Below are positions 31,529-42,744 of a DNA stretch of 64,000 bases, one piece after another. The notes below the pieces were generated by a model. The model saw only the letters and a list, made by a program, of their open reading frames with translations, did no database searches and had not been told where the DNA came from. The position numbers and the translations under genes are program-made. This DNA comes from Cladophialophora immunda (taxonomy: Eukaryota > Ascomycota > Eurotiomycetes > Chaetothyriales > Herpotrichiellaceae). The stretch's first letter is position 1. Every line of letters starts with the position of its first letter. The stretch lies in the NCBI RefSeq assembly GCF_000835495.1, contig NW_015622547.1:2976001-3040000 (forward strand), written 5' to 3'.

Positions 31529-32481
31529 TTAGATGATTTTCCAAGCGTCCTCGCAAGCGTGGCAGAACTTGCTGCAAGCAATACTGGCGCTGAGGCTGTA
31601 GTTGCTGATACTGATGGATTCGTCCTTGAAGGCATCGGCAAAGTCGTCCTTGCCCTTGGCCATGGCCCCGACAAACACGCATATGCTCTCGTTGGAGGCC
31701 AGGGTATCGACGTAGTCGCGGACTCGGACGACTTCGGCGTCGAAACTCAGAGTGACCTTCCGACAGTTTGGTGGCAGATGATCCGTGATGGGGTTCTTGA
31801 TGACTTTGAGGAGTTTCTCCTGCGAATTCACCGACCGGATCGAGAGTCTGTGCAGCAGCTGGACCATGAGACCTGCAAAGCGCTTGAAGGTTCTGGGAAT
31901 CCGGACAGTAGGGCTGACTTCGATCAAAACGCCCTTGGCTGTGTGAATGTAAATCTGTAGTTTACCCGCCTTGTTGATGGGAGAGTCGAGCAGAGTAAGC
32001 AGGCACTGGACGTTGAAGTCAGCTCGCCACTACAAGAGGATCAGTGGGATGTATAGCCACCTGGTGTGTGATGTCGGGTCTGGCATCACTGATATCTCGT
32101 CCCATCTTTCTCATGACACCAATATGCTCATCGCTGTTCAAGAGCGAATACTTCTCTTCTTTTCCTCCTGGTTTGCCGCTATGTGCAGCTCGGTACGTCT
32201 CGAGGGAGGCATTTGACAGCACCACGATCAGTCTCTTCGTGTCTTTGTCGGTCGCGGCGATGGGGACGTGCTGTTCGGCGACGAGTCGAGGAAGTTCGGG
32301 TGGGGGGAGAGATTGCGCTCCTGCAGAAAAGTGTGAGCCAGACCGAGCATGAAACGGCTGGATCGTAGAGAAGCAGAACAGTCATTCATTGCTGGGGAGG
32401 GTCTTTCCAGATCGGCCCTGACGACTTGAACGTACTCGAGCGCTTTCTCTTGACGCCGGCTTCAACAGATCCGGAAGGCAT
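31529..32481 (-). CDS. emg1: EMG1/NEP1 18S rRNA pseudouridine N1-methyltransferase
   Basis: Three exons, 32436-32481, 32061-32320 and 31529-32005, with introns of 115 and 55 bp (phases 1 and 0), give 260 residues, the normal family size. The joined protein reads [20 protein letters not shown] at the start, then [15 protein letters not shown], the Nep1 signature [50 protein letters not shown], then VEVSP-type [26 protein letters not shown]-like [24 protein letters not shown], and the SAM-binding knot [16 protein letters not shown] and [20 protein letters not shown]. The enzyme is a SPOUT-class methyltransferase that methylates the hypermodified pseudouridine in 18S rRNA and is needed for 40S assembly in the nucleolus. 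Intron 2 uses the less usual donor GTGGCT, but the join restores the conserved block exactly. Confidence 0.96.
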
Positions 32482-33996
32482 GTTGACAGCGGAGGCTGCA
32501 GGGTACGCAGGAGGGAGGAGGGGGCAGAGTGCAATATGGGTTCGAGGATGATTTCAGACTTCACTCCCTTCCCAGACCGTGAAGGGAGAGACACTTTCTT
32601 GTCGAGGAGGAGAGGAGGAGGAGGCTTTGACTAAGGATATACCGGAAGAATAGTCGGTCGACAAACACATAACCAGGATGACTGTTTGCACGGCTCGGCT
32701 GTCGGATTGTTTGAAGTCGCTGAGATTTTTCGCACACGATCAAAATTTCGTCTCCACTCACCCGCACCACCGGCACCGGCTGGCACTGACCGACACCTGT
32801 CAAACGTCCAGGCTGACAGCCGCCCCGCGTTGGAAGTTGGAAATGTCTTTCCGCTGCCTGATCGGTCGCTGGAGCTTGCCGGGGCTATTATTACTATCAT
32901 TATGGATGCTGTCGCCTAAGGGAAAGTCTCCATTCATCACCGCCAGCTCACTTCGAAACCTCCCTCTCACCCCCACTCAAGCACGCTACCAATTCAGATA
33001 CCGAATGTACCCAGTCTCTCCGACCCTTTTAGCCTCGTCTCGGAAACATTCCCACCGCCTTGACCCTGGGAGACAACCACGGTCCTCGAGTGCAGCATGA
33101 ATGAAGTCGCCGAGACGTTGTCCTATAGTTGCTAGTCTTGCAAGCTCGACATGTCGCCGATCCGCATGTCTGCCTAGGTACGACTGCAGACTTATCTCCG
33201 CGCCCAGACATAATGATGGAGCACGAGTGGAATGCCACACACCGCCTCGATTAGTTGCGTAGAGGAATGAGGGAACAGTGCGTCGGGCGGGCGATGTCGG
33301 TGACAGGAGGTTAGAATCTAGCTACATACGCAGGTAGTTAGCAGGATGGAGTCCGCCGGTGTCATACTAAAAGGGCGTGAAGCAGACTCCATCTATGCCC
33401 TGTCGCCATCAGTCCTATTAGCCTTAGACTTGAGCTGCAGTCGTGGAAGATCGTGTCTCCCTCTTATCGCCTTTGCAGGGCATATTTTGGCCATATCTGA
33501 GAACGGGCCAACTGCCGCACACACCTCGAAGTGCGACCAGCAGGGGGGTGACACATGATCAAACGCAGTAAAGAACCCAAGCGAAGTGCAAAAGACGTCG
33601 GGGGAGAAAAGGAAAGGACAGCCTTCGACAGAGAGGGTTGATCAGAGTTGATTCCGCCTCTAGAGCTCTCTTCCGCGTTCTACACCATTAATTACAGCAG
33701 GTCCCTCCCCAGACACACCGGCCAGACGCCCAACAACGATATAGCCGCGAGTATCAAGCCGCCAACAGCAGAGCTCGCGGGCGTCTCTGTACACTCCAGG
33801 TCCTGTGCGAAGAAGCTGCATTCCCCCGACAACGATAAACACATTTCCCGACCTCGACGATATGGCCTTCAGACCCCAGGAAGCGGGGAAGAATAGGACG
33901 TCGAACCACCCCCAGCTGCGGTCCTCCACGACTTTAAACGCGCAAGCAAAAGTCCCCAACCCTGGCATGGCTCGCACCAATCTCCGCCCTTGCCCA
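32482..33996. other. Intergenic region, about 1.5 kb
   Basis: Between the EMG1 start and the stop of PMP3 (both minus strand). It should hold the EMG1 promoter and the PMP3 terminator. Frames up to about 140 codons are present but lack families and overlap each other; nothing supported. Confidence 0.5.
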
Positions 33997-34540
33997 TTAC
34001 ACGGCGGTCAACGCGGGCTTCTCGAATTTGGTGATGATCCACCAGGCGTCTGTAGAAATCGACATGAGACGTGGTCAGCTTGTATCCCGCGAACAACTGC
34101 GTAACACAACACACCCGACACGCCCTCTCCCTCAGTGCACACCGAATCACGTGTGAGCGGGGAAGGAAGGAAGGACAAAGAGGGGGGGGGCTGTATAATA
34201 TTAAGGAAAAGGGACTTACGAAGAACCCCCGGCAGCCAACCCAGGATGCTCAGGAGGATGTTGATGAGGAAGTTCGAGTCGCACCCGGTCTTGAAAAAGA
34301 CAGCGAGGGGAGGCAGGAACAACGCGAGGAAGTACAAGCAGACATCGCTCTGGTCGCGCAACAGCCATAGTCAGTCAACCAACGTTATCGAGCATCTCTT
34401 GCAGCAAGCGGCGCTGATCCGGGGGGAAACGCGCTTCTCTTCGCGCGAACACAATCAATGGCAAAATCAAGGGGAGCAGTCCCTCCTAAAGTTAGAGAAA
34501 GGGGGAATCAACGTACGGTGGAAGATGCGGGACGAGCCAT
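33997..34540 (-). CDS. pmp3: Plasma membrane proteolipid PMP3
   Basis: Three exons, 34517-34540, 34220-34349 and 33997-34049, with introns of 167 and 170 bp (phases 0 and 1), give 68 residues. Exon 1 encodes only MARPASST. Exon 2 carries both hydrophobic segments, with the family signature LFLPPLAVFFKTGCDSNFLINILLSILGWLPGV. Exon 3 completes LHAWWIITKFEKPALTAV. The protein is a UPF0057/PMP3 member: small, hydrophobic, two membrane spans. In yeast, loss hyperpolarises the plasma membrane and makes cells Na+/K+-sensitive. The introns make up more than half of the gene, and the gene would be missed by a single-frame search because no frame shows more than the middle exon. Donor and acceptor sites are canonical (GTACGT, GTAAGT, CAG). 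Confidence 0.95.
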
Positions 34541-35644
34541 TGTTGCCAGTGTTTGTTTATCTCCTGCTACCGGCTGTTTTTCTTGCTTTGGTTCTCGTTC
34601 GGCGTGCTTTGTTATTTTGCGGTTGTTAGTCGTTCGGTTCTGTTCTTCGGCTTTTGATGGGTTTCTCCTGTCAGATTCAAGAAAAGGGCAGGGTTTTATG
34701 GTGGGGGTTTTTTCGACTTGGTGCTCCTTTCTCAGCTAAAGGATGCGGTTGATCCTATATATCAGCGCCACGATCCTACGAAATGTCACTTGACCCATCA
34801 GGCGATTTGGATGATGTCGGCACCTGGGCACAGAGCGGAGGCGGCATTACGTAGCCCCGCCGCCAATCAAGGAGCCGATTTGCTGGCTTGGCGCAAAAAC
34901 AAGAATTCTGGCGCTTAAAGGTTAATTCCTGAGCTTGTTTCGGACCCTGGCGAGCCTGGATTTGGATCCCAAGCCAGTGACGGAGGCACTCAGCCACTTC
35001 AGCCGCCACCTTGGGAGAGGCACTGTGGCAGATGGAGGTTTAAATGCGTCAATCATCTGTCCAGGGTTTACGTATGCTGGCGCCGTCATGATCGACCTAC
35101 TCCGAACCCCAAGGCTCGTCGCTCGTAGGGGACCACACTCGCCTCCTGCTATGTGTACAAAATATACCTCTTCCAATTCTTTCTCCTCTACCCGTGGTCG
35201 TCGTTCACTCAAAACAGAGTCGCTACTGGAAACAGAAGTATGAATCTTTTCGCAAACCTGGACGCCACCTCCTTTTGTGGGTGTAAGCAGCAGATATGGC
35301 CTGTTCAGGACACGGCTCTTATCTGAACCTGCTCCGCGGTGTTGCCTCACGACCGAATAGAAACTGGATGGGCTCTCTTCCGTCGAAGGAGCAGTTTGCA
35401 ATGCTCCAACCCTGGTCAAAGTATTTTTTTTCCCCGCTCTGGCCTGCTGTTTTTCACCTGTACGCCTGTTCCCAAAGCTTTACGGATCCCTCTGTAACGA
35501 TCCATGTCCCTCGTCGGGTGATATGACTGAAAAAAAAACAAACAAATGAAATTGCTGATGCTCTCAAAAGACCGCATGCGCTCTTCGTTCAAGTCGTAGT
35601 GGCCGTGTAATGCTCCAAAGATGATGAGTTCGGTGACATGACAT
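34541..35644. other. Intergenic region, about 1.1 kb, with a doubtful ORF
   Basis: Between the PMP3 start and the stop of MSS4. A minus-strand frame at 34922-35419 (165 codons, ending SRLARVRNKLRN) has no recognised domain. It lies where the PMP3 promoter and MSS4 terminator are expected, so I do not call it a gene. Confidence 0.45.
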
Positions 35645-38600
35645 TTAATGGTTCCCGCCAGAATCCCTCATCTGCTCGTCAAGCGATCTCATCACGCTAT
35701 CCTGAAGAGGTGACTGGGGCTGGATCAAATCGCTTGCTATCCGCGGTGGCTTTTCATTGAACTCTCTCTCCATTTCCACATTTCGATCCCGCAGCGAGGG
35801 GGTTTCGTCGTCGGAGTACAACTCTGGATCGAGGTCAAGGGGTTGGGTCGGTGGACTTGACATGCTCGTGTCATCTGCTCCCATTTCTGTCGCTGTTGCC
35901 ACTGTCGAAGGGGATACTCTGCGTACGCCTGGGGTTGACGAGCCGATGGCTACAGGTGACGAGGCCAGGTCAGGAGTATGATCTTCTCTTTCTTCTTCAG
36001 CCTCGTTCGGCGGACTCAGCGCCCGCTTGTTTTCCCTCGACCCAGCGCTTTCACCAGCTTCCGTGACGACAGGCAAGGTCATGGCGGCACGTGAGTCCTC
36101 CGTTGTTTTCAAGGTTCGGTCTGGCTTCTCCTCTTCATTTTTACTCCAACCTTTCTCAGACGGCGTCGCCTTGTCAGTTTGTTTGTGGGCTTTCCTCATC
36201 GTCCTTTCCACTGCTGGACCGATGGGCGGAGAATGCACCGTAGATGGGTCGAGACCAGTAGAAGAGGCCGCGCCTGATGGCTGTCCCAGATTCTCCGCAG
36301 ACGCAGCATGTATTGGCACTTGTTCCCAGACTCGGTGACTCTCCCCGGTTTCACGCCTCTTGGCTTCTTCTTGGGTCATGGTGATCCCAGTGATGAAATT
36401 GACGAATCGTTCCCCGTATGCTTGTGGAGGGATAGCTGATATCTGCCCTCGCGGCGCCGAGAGACCCTTCCAGTAATGCTCAATTCTTTTGATCATACCA
36501 TACTGTGGAAAATAAGTCAGTAGCAGCGCAGTAGCGAGGACGTCAAAGATCAACTTACATGGGTCAAACAGTCAATGATGCCAAGGTAGTAGACCATTTC
36601 ACCACCTCGCCCATCTTCATGCGTGGCTCGAATACCGCCATCATAGTTGTAGAAAATCCGATCCCGTCTTTCATCCCCTGAGGCCATCTCAGACGGCATC
36701 TTGGCACTCACCAAGCCCATAGGGACCGGCTTCTCCTTCTTCAGCGTCAACCGCAATTCTCGCGCTTTTCTCGCATTCTCCAGTCGCGAGGGTGTTCGGG
36801 TCAGCACCGAGGGTCCATATTCGTCCTCGTTGTTCTCTCCACCGGGCTGAAATACTTGCAGCGTCGCCTCCCTCAGATTCTCCTCATTCCCCTTCTCCAG
36901 GTCGTGCATGCCAACTAACAAGGAATAATCCATAATGTGGAGCCTCTGCAAGAGAGCAACGTCTCTTTTCATCTGGTCCAGGAATATTTGTCGTATTCGA
37001 GCGTCGAATTCGAGATGCAAACCCCTCCGCAACCAATTCATGTCTTTCAGCGTCGCCCGAGGGTTATTAGCTAAGTCTTCCTCACTAAAGTCTCTGCCAA
37101 CGGTCGACCCCTTCAAGTCAAACATTTGGTGGATATCTCGGTGCGGAGGAAATAGATTATTCATGACCACGAAATGAATTTTGCGCCCGTAGGGGATTTT
37201 GACTCGATGCAAACCGTAAAACTGACTTATCAGCGTGTTAGGGTTGTCCAGCACATGTCGATAGTAATCCCTTAAGATCTTCCGAAGCAGCTTATGCTCG
37301 GCGTGATGAATCGTCTTGATGATGTACTTATAATCCCTCGAAAAGTAGAAAAAGGAGCCCGACTTGCCGGGGCTCCCCAATTCCGAGAGGATATACTTGC
37401 TGGTGAGACTGACAAGATAGTCGGCCGGGTCCAGACCAAAGATGGCCCTGAGGTGTCGAAAGACCCAGGGACTGTAATCCTTGAATTTGAAGTCATACTT
37501 GGCACTCGGCGTCAGCTCGTTTCCGGTGATATCGAAGCTGAACTTGTGCTTCGCGTCAAAGTCGGCATCCGTCAATTCCCGGTCCATCTTTGCATTCGTT
37601 CTCGACACAGTAAATCGAATTCCGGTCAACATATTGTAGGCGGTGACCCAGTTGACGTGGCCCTCCTCGACCTTCTTGCCGACAATAACGCGGTCGTCAT
37701 CCTCATCCTCTTTCCTTTTGCGCCTGCTCGCTCGTTTCTGCTTGATGAGCTCTGTCCAACGCGCAGCATCTTCATCGGGGGGAACCTCTTCTAAATGGGC
37801 ATCCGATTGCATCGACCGAGTTGTCCTACGAACCAGGCCGAGCGACGCTCGTCTGTGCCGCACTACAGTTCCATCGTGCTGTTCTCGTGTGGGGGAGAAG
37901 CGGCCGGTGGCGGTGGAGAGCGCTTCTTCAGAAGGCCCGCCTGCAAAGGAGAAGTCGCGCGAACTCCGACCGACTGCGCCAATGCCACCTGCCTTCGGAA
38001 CTTGTAGGGTATGGCGATGTGTGAGTTTCGGGGGCTCGGGAGTGGGAGATAGTTCAGAATGTCGATCCTGTATTGAAGCACCTGGGGACATGGCGGGCGG
38101 AGAGGAAAATCGTGCAAGTACGGGAACGGCAGCGCGAGAGAGGCCGGCGGAGCTCGTCTCTCCATCTATTCGCGCAGAATCCGGGACGGTTGAAGCGGTG
38201 ACCATGTGGTAGGGATCGTACTCGGGCTTTGCGGGAGGGATGTTCGTTTTCAATTTACCCAACTCTGGCGTCGACTGCGACCTGGGTGAGGGTTCGGGGA
38301 GGCCATTAGTTTGCTCGTCAATATATTGCTCTGCCGCATTCTCAACACTAGATAACTTGGTCAATGGTCCCTCTGATGACGCGGGACTCCTCGAGAGTTG
38401 TTCAGTGTACTTTGCGGCAGCGCCCGTGCTTGCGGCCGAGTTGGTGCTGCCGGCCTTGGATTGCGTTCGATCTCGAGGGGGCACCTTGACGTTTCCATTA
38501 GGAATGCCATTTGTCAGGGAGCTGTGACTAGTATTGTTGCGCAGACTCTTAAGCTGATCCAGTCTGTGATCAGACAATCCTGCCTCGACATCGGTTCCGT

Positions 38601-38730
38601 TTGTGTAGGTAAAGACACCGCTGATGGTCTTGTCGTGGGACTTCCTCGGAGGGCCCTCCAACGACGACGAATTCGAGTGGACGCTATTGGAGACGACGGA
38701 CAGAGGAGGTTCAGATGCCACAGATGGCAT
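35645..38730 (-). CDS. mss4: Phosphatidylinositol-4-phosphate 5-kinase (MSS4)
   Basis: Exons 36559-38730 and 35645-36502, with a 56-bp phase-0 intron, give 1009 residues. The first ~325 residues are Ser-rich and disordered. They end in a basic cluster (KQKRASRRKRKEDEDDD) resembling the nuclear signal described for yeast Mss4. The PIPK catalytic domain follows (about 345-740): SGSFFYFSRDYKYIIKTI, MFDLKGSTVGR, MDYSLLVGMHDLEKG, and the activation loop completed by the splice as YYLGIIDCLTH|YGMIKRIEHYWKGLS. The C-terminal ~230 residues are again Ser/Pro/Glu-rich. The enzyme makes PI(4,5)P2 at the plasma membrane, controlling actin, endocytosis and cell-wall signalling. The intron splits the substrate-specificity segment, and without splicing the frame stops two codons later, so the join is firm. 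Confidence 0.96.
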
Positions 38731-39995
38731 CTCAGTCTCACGGGGTTGAAAAGAGACCTACGAGGGCAGGATGGATGTGAGCATTGGTCGTAGGTCACCG
38801 GTGCGTAGAGGGAGTAGGACGATCGGAGGTCATATCTCGGGTCGAGGTGCGTTGCTCGTTCGGATGTGATTGGATGTCTGCAAGTAATATTGGATTCAGG
38901 ACAGAAAGGGAACTAGCAATGCAGCTCCGAGGTCAGCGTATAGACTGCTGACTGGTATAGACACTGTGGTTGCTATGATGCTGAATGCCTGCATACGAGG
39001 GTTGTCATCTCAGGATGTGGACGGTAAAGGTTATTGTGGTACGGGAGTTCCCTACTAACTGGGTAACCGGGGTTTGGGGTGGTGCTGGCCAGATTCCTAG
39101 TCTCCCAGACGCCCAATATTGACCATCCAGTGTCCACCGCGATATGCCAAGCTCGTGAGGCACCGCCTGGAGCCCAATCTCCCCTGCCCGCCAGCCCCAA
39201 GCCGCGTCCACCAGCGCCCGGCATGAAGCCTGGATTTTGACTGGTGTTCACCAATATCCGCCTCAATCGGCTCAGAATTACGAGTCCCTCGCTGATAATG
39301 AAGGCTCCTCCCCGTTAAGGGCACGCGCAACCCAGAACTAATAGTTTGCCGGCTACCTGCAGGTACCAGCTCAGAGCCTGAGTGCGATGCGCCTGCACGC
39401 CAGTTCTATTTTAAAGACACAATTTATTTTGTTTCTCCTCCTCCTGCCTTTGTGGAATCTCTATTCGGTGACCGCGCCCTCTAAGATTCGATTCTACTTC
39501 AGCCTTGTTTCACTTGGATTGACGATCTTTACGTAGCAGTACCGAGTAGAGCGCAACTCGTAGCCGATGGCTCTCTACTCCGTACCCCCTCCGTACCCCC
39601 TCCGTCGAACTTGTTCCCTGGCCGGAACACGGGCACGACGGGGCCAGGAAAGCCAAAGCATGACGTAGCCTCGCGCGGTAGTAGCCTTGCAGGGTTCCCC
39701 TGGCACCCCTTCCTACATCCGATCCATATACTTGGTAGGTATCTTGGAACGGACGGACTCTACCCCAGCGGTCATGGTAAGCGATTCGTGAGCACAAAGC
39801 TCTCTGTTTGATATATCTTTTGTCGTCAAATGATGCAAAGCTCTCGCAAACAGGAGTTGCTGTCATCAGCGCAAGAAATTGAACACCTGGACGCCTTGCT
39901 TTGGTATCCGCAAAATCCTGACAAGCATGCCTGTTGAATTTTCCTTTTTCGAAGGACCCAATGTATCGAATTTTGGATGGCCACGTGTGCTATAC
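38731..39995. other. Intergenic region, about 1.3 kb
   Basis: Between the MSS4 start and the stop of the cation exchanger gene (both minus strand). Contains a TACTCCGTAC word at 39576-39585 followed by a repeated CTCCGTACCCC. Presumably holds the MSS4 promoter. No gene seen. Confidence 0.55.
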
Positions 39996-41630
39996 TCAAG
40001 CCAACAGCATTTTGGCGACATTGACCAGCGCTTCAGTGCCTTCTCCACCGCTACTTTGCGTCCCTCCCGAAGTCCCGTTGGATGTGGTCAACTCGGCATT
40101 AGGATAATACCACGCGGTGACTGCGATAATGACGTACACAATCTGCGTGTGATCGTGGTCAGTTATGACATTCCGGTTTCTCATTAGTCGTGGGAGAACA
40201 TACCACAAGCAGACCGCCTTCCAGGTAGTTGGAAGATCCATCCCTGAGGAAATTGCCAACTACCAAGATAGACATGACCAGAAGCACGACCATGAAGATT
40301 TCAAAGTTCAAATCCATCGGCTTACCAAGACCCCAGCCAACGATGACGACCAGAGGGGCATTGAACAGGGCGGTCTGAATAGAAGGTCCAAGGCAGTGGT
40401 AGAGAGCGAAATTCTGCAGAGTCCGAAGTTAGCCACTTTTGCTCTTCCCAACCCTGGTGCGAAAGAACTTACGATCTGATTGTCATATGCTTCGTCGACG
40501 GCAGTCAAATGTTCCGCAGCCTTCTCGACCAACGGCACGAGAACCAGACCCAAGAAGTTGTCCGGAACTCCATTCGCAACGACAAACTCGATCTCGTCCA
40601 CTAGGAAGACTGCAATGAGGGAAATGAACGTCAAGGCAAAGACAATGGCCACGATACACTCGGTCATGGTCAACTTTGGCTTTTTGAGATCTCTGTGCCT
40701 GTCTCTATCAGCCTCTTCATCGGCTTCGAGGACTTCTTGAAAAATGTTATCGTGGGAAAGTGAATTATAAAGCAGGTAAAGCGCAAATGCAACCAGGAGG
40801 ATGACAGAGACGCCGTGGCTGATGTTGAGGGTATCGCTGCGTAACTGTGAGGCCGTGTATCCTTCTTCGCCGTCAGGGACGGTGCTGCGGTTCAATGAGG
40901 AGTAAAAAGCGCTGGGGATCAAGAGGGCAAATCCCGCAACCAAGAGCAATCCCGATCCAGCTTCACTGATGACCGCGTGGAATGTTTGTTCCTTGTGCAC
41001 CAGCCCGCCTACTAAGAAACAGGATCCTAGACACAGCAAGAGGTTGGTAAGGATGGACCCGAGGATGGCGGCTTGGATCACTACGATCTTATTGCCACTT
41101 CCGATCTCGCCAGTTCCATTGTCTTTAGCAATTAGGACCATGAACAAAACGATCTCCACGACAGATCCCAGAGTTGTCTCGATGAGGATGCCCATGACCT
41201 TTGGGAGCTTTCTCGCCAGCTCTTGTCCAGCGAACCCGAGCAAATTGGCAGAGGGAACCATAGCGATGTAATTGATAGCAAAGGTCCACAGATGATGGTC
41301 GCCATGGACAAAGTGGAGAGCAATGGCCGCGGGGACGAAAGGCCACAGGATGTTGACCCAGCTCGAAACTGTGCAAGACGATGTCCATATGATCTTGAAG
41401 AAATAGACCGGGTGAATTCCGCTGCGACCACTCTCCCCATCGGGATGGATGCCTCTTGTTACCAGATGACCGTTGTGATTGTATTGAGGGAGGACTCCTC
41501 CGGCAGCAGGGACGGGCGAAGAGGCATGTGTGGAATCATTGGAGCCATTGGGCTTTTCTGCGACAGGGTTGGCGTTTGGAGCTGCGTCTGTGACAACACC
41601 AGCTTTGGTCTTGCGGTTGAACAGCCCCAT
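39996..41630 (-). CDS. CAX-type vacuolar cation/proton exchanger
   Basis: Three exons, 40473-41630, 40204-40413 and 39996-40142, with introns of 59 and 61 bp (both phase 0), give 504 residues. After a ~90-residue hydrophilic N-terminus there are about eleven hydrophobic segments. An acidic loop (EVLEADEEADRDRHRDLKKPK) divides the two halves, as in CAX proteins. The c-1 region reads TTLGSVVEIVLFMVLIAKDN...IVVIQAAILGSILTNLLLCLG, and the c-2 region VEKAAEHLTAVDEAYDNQI|NFALYHCLGPSIQTALFNAPL. Yeast VCX1 exchanges vacuolar H+ for cytosolic Ca2+. In this protein the usual GN of both GNxxE motifs is replaced (GSVVE and EKAAE), so the ion may differ. The start MGLFNRKTK is chosen because the longer frame begins with TTG. 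Splicing is firm: intron read-through destroys the last four spans. Confidence 0.93.
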
Positions 41631-42744
41631 GGCCGCAGGTAAGAGGGTTTGTAGTCGAGGAGGTAAGGTCAAGTCAGCCTCGACTTTCGAAACGAGATTT
41701 TAGTACTGGGTATTGGAATGGGTGCGGATGGCTTGGATGGAAAAGCTGGGTAAAGAGGGATTGTCCCGTTGGCTTCACAGGGACATGTCGACTGGACAGG
41801 AAGAGAGAACCGCGTGACAAGACAGGAGAGAGAGACGGAAAGAGTCAGTATGAACAAGAACAGTCAGAAACAAGAAAGTGAAGTGAGTAGAATCAGGTCG
41901 AGCGAGGGGTGAGGTACTACTGAAGCAGCAACGAAGAGTGTTTCAAGGAAGGGAAGAACTCTAGAAAGCGACCCGCCAACTCGAAGGCAGTGACAACACG
42001 AACCGCAGTCCGAAAGTCAGAATTAATCAAATCCAAGGCAGCAAACAAGGAGTGAAACCTGGACCAGAGTGCTTGGCCCTCGAAGCCCGTTGGCTTGGTC
42101 ATGTCTTGTCGTGCATTGTGTCGCCCTCAGCTGGAGACAAAAAGGAATGGAGGATTATTTCGACAGTGGAGGACTGAAGGGATTGTGGAGTAAAAGAGCC
42201 CGGAAGGCCTGAGGAGGAATTGATGGGCAATATGAAGGATCCCTAAAGGGCCTGGCGCGCCGGGGGGTCGTTATTTTAGGCTCGGCTCGATCAGGGGGGG
42301 CTAGGCCGGGAACAGAATGACCCGGGGAGGTCAGAGCCTGAGAGGTCACCGCCCACCAGCGAGTTCCAGTAGCCATGCTGCCATGTACGTGTATCAATGC
42401 AGCCCTCTGCGCCTTGGCCTTGTTCAGCTCGGGCTCCCCGTTTGACGTATAGACGACTCATATCCTCGACAGATGCACAATCGAGACGGGCAAACTCACC
42501 CGAGCAGAGATAACCCCCCAGAGAGCGTTCCTTTTACATTTTGTCCGCAGCCTCGATGGGCCTTCCCTCATACATCCCGGTACCTATGTAGGTAACTGAA
42601 GCTCATCTCTCGTCTACACACAATCCCTCTGGCGTTTCCCATTTGTTTCCCTCTGCTTTCTCAGCGTAATCCATGTCCCTTTTCTGACCATCAGCTATAT
42701 CGTTACAAACCAAGGGCGGGTATCACTCTCAAAATATCAAAACC
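41631..42744. other. Intergenic region, about 1.1 kb
   Basis: Between the exchanger start and the stop of the second Zn2Cys6 gene (both minus strand). It should hold the exchanger promoter. No gene, RNA or notable repeat was seen. Confidence 0.55.

Noticed and set aside
34922..35419. 165-codon minus-strand frame between PMP3 and MSS4
   Set aside because: No recognised domain and it lies in expected promoter/terminator sequence; left as intergenic.
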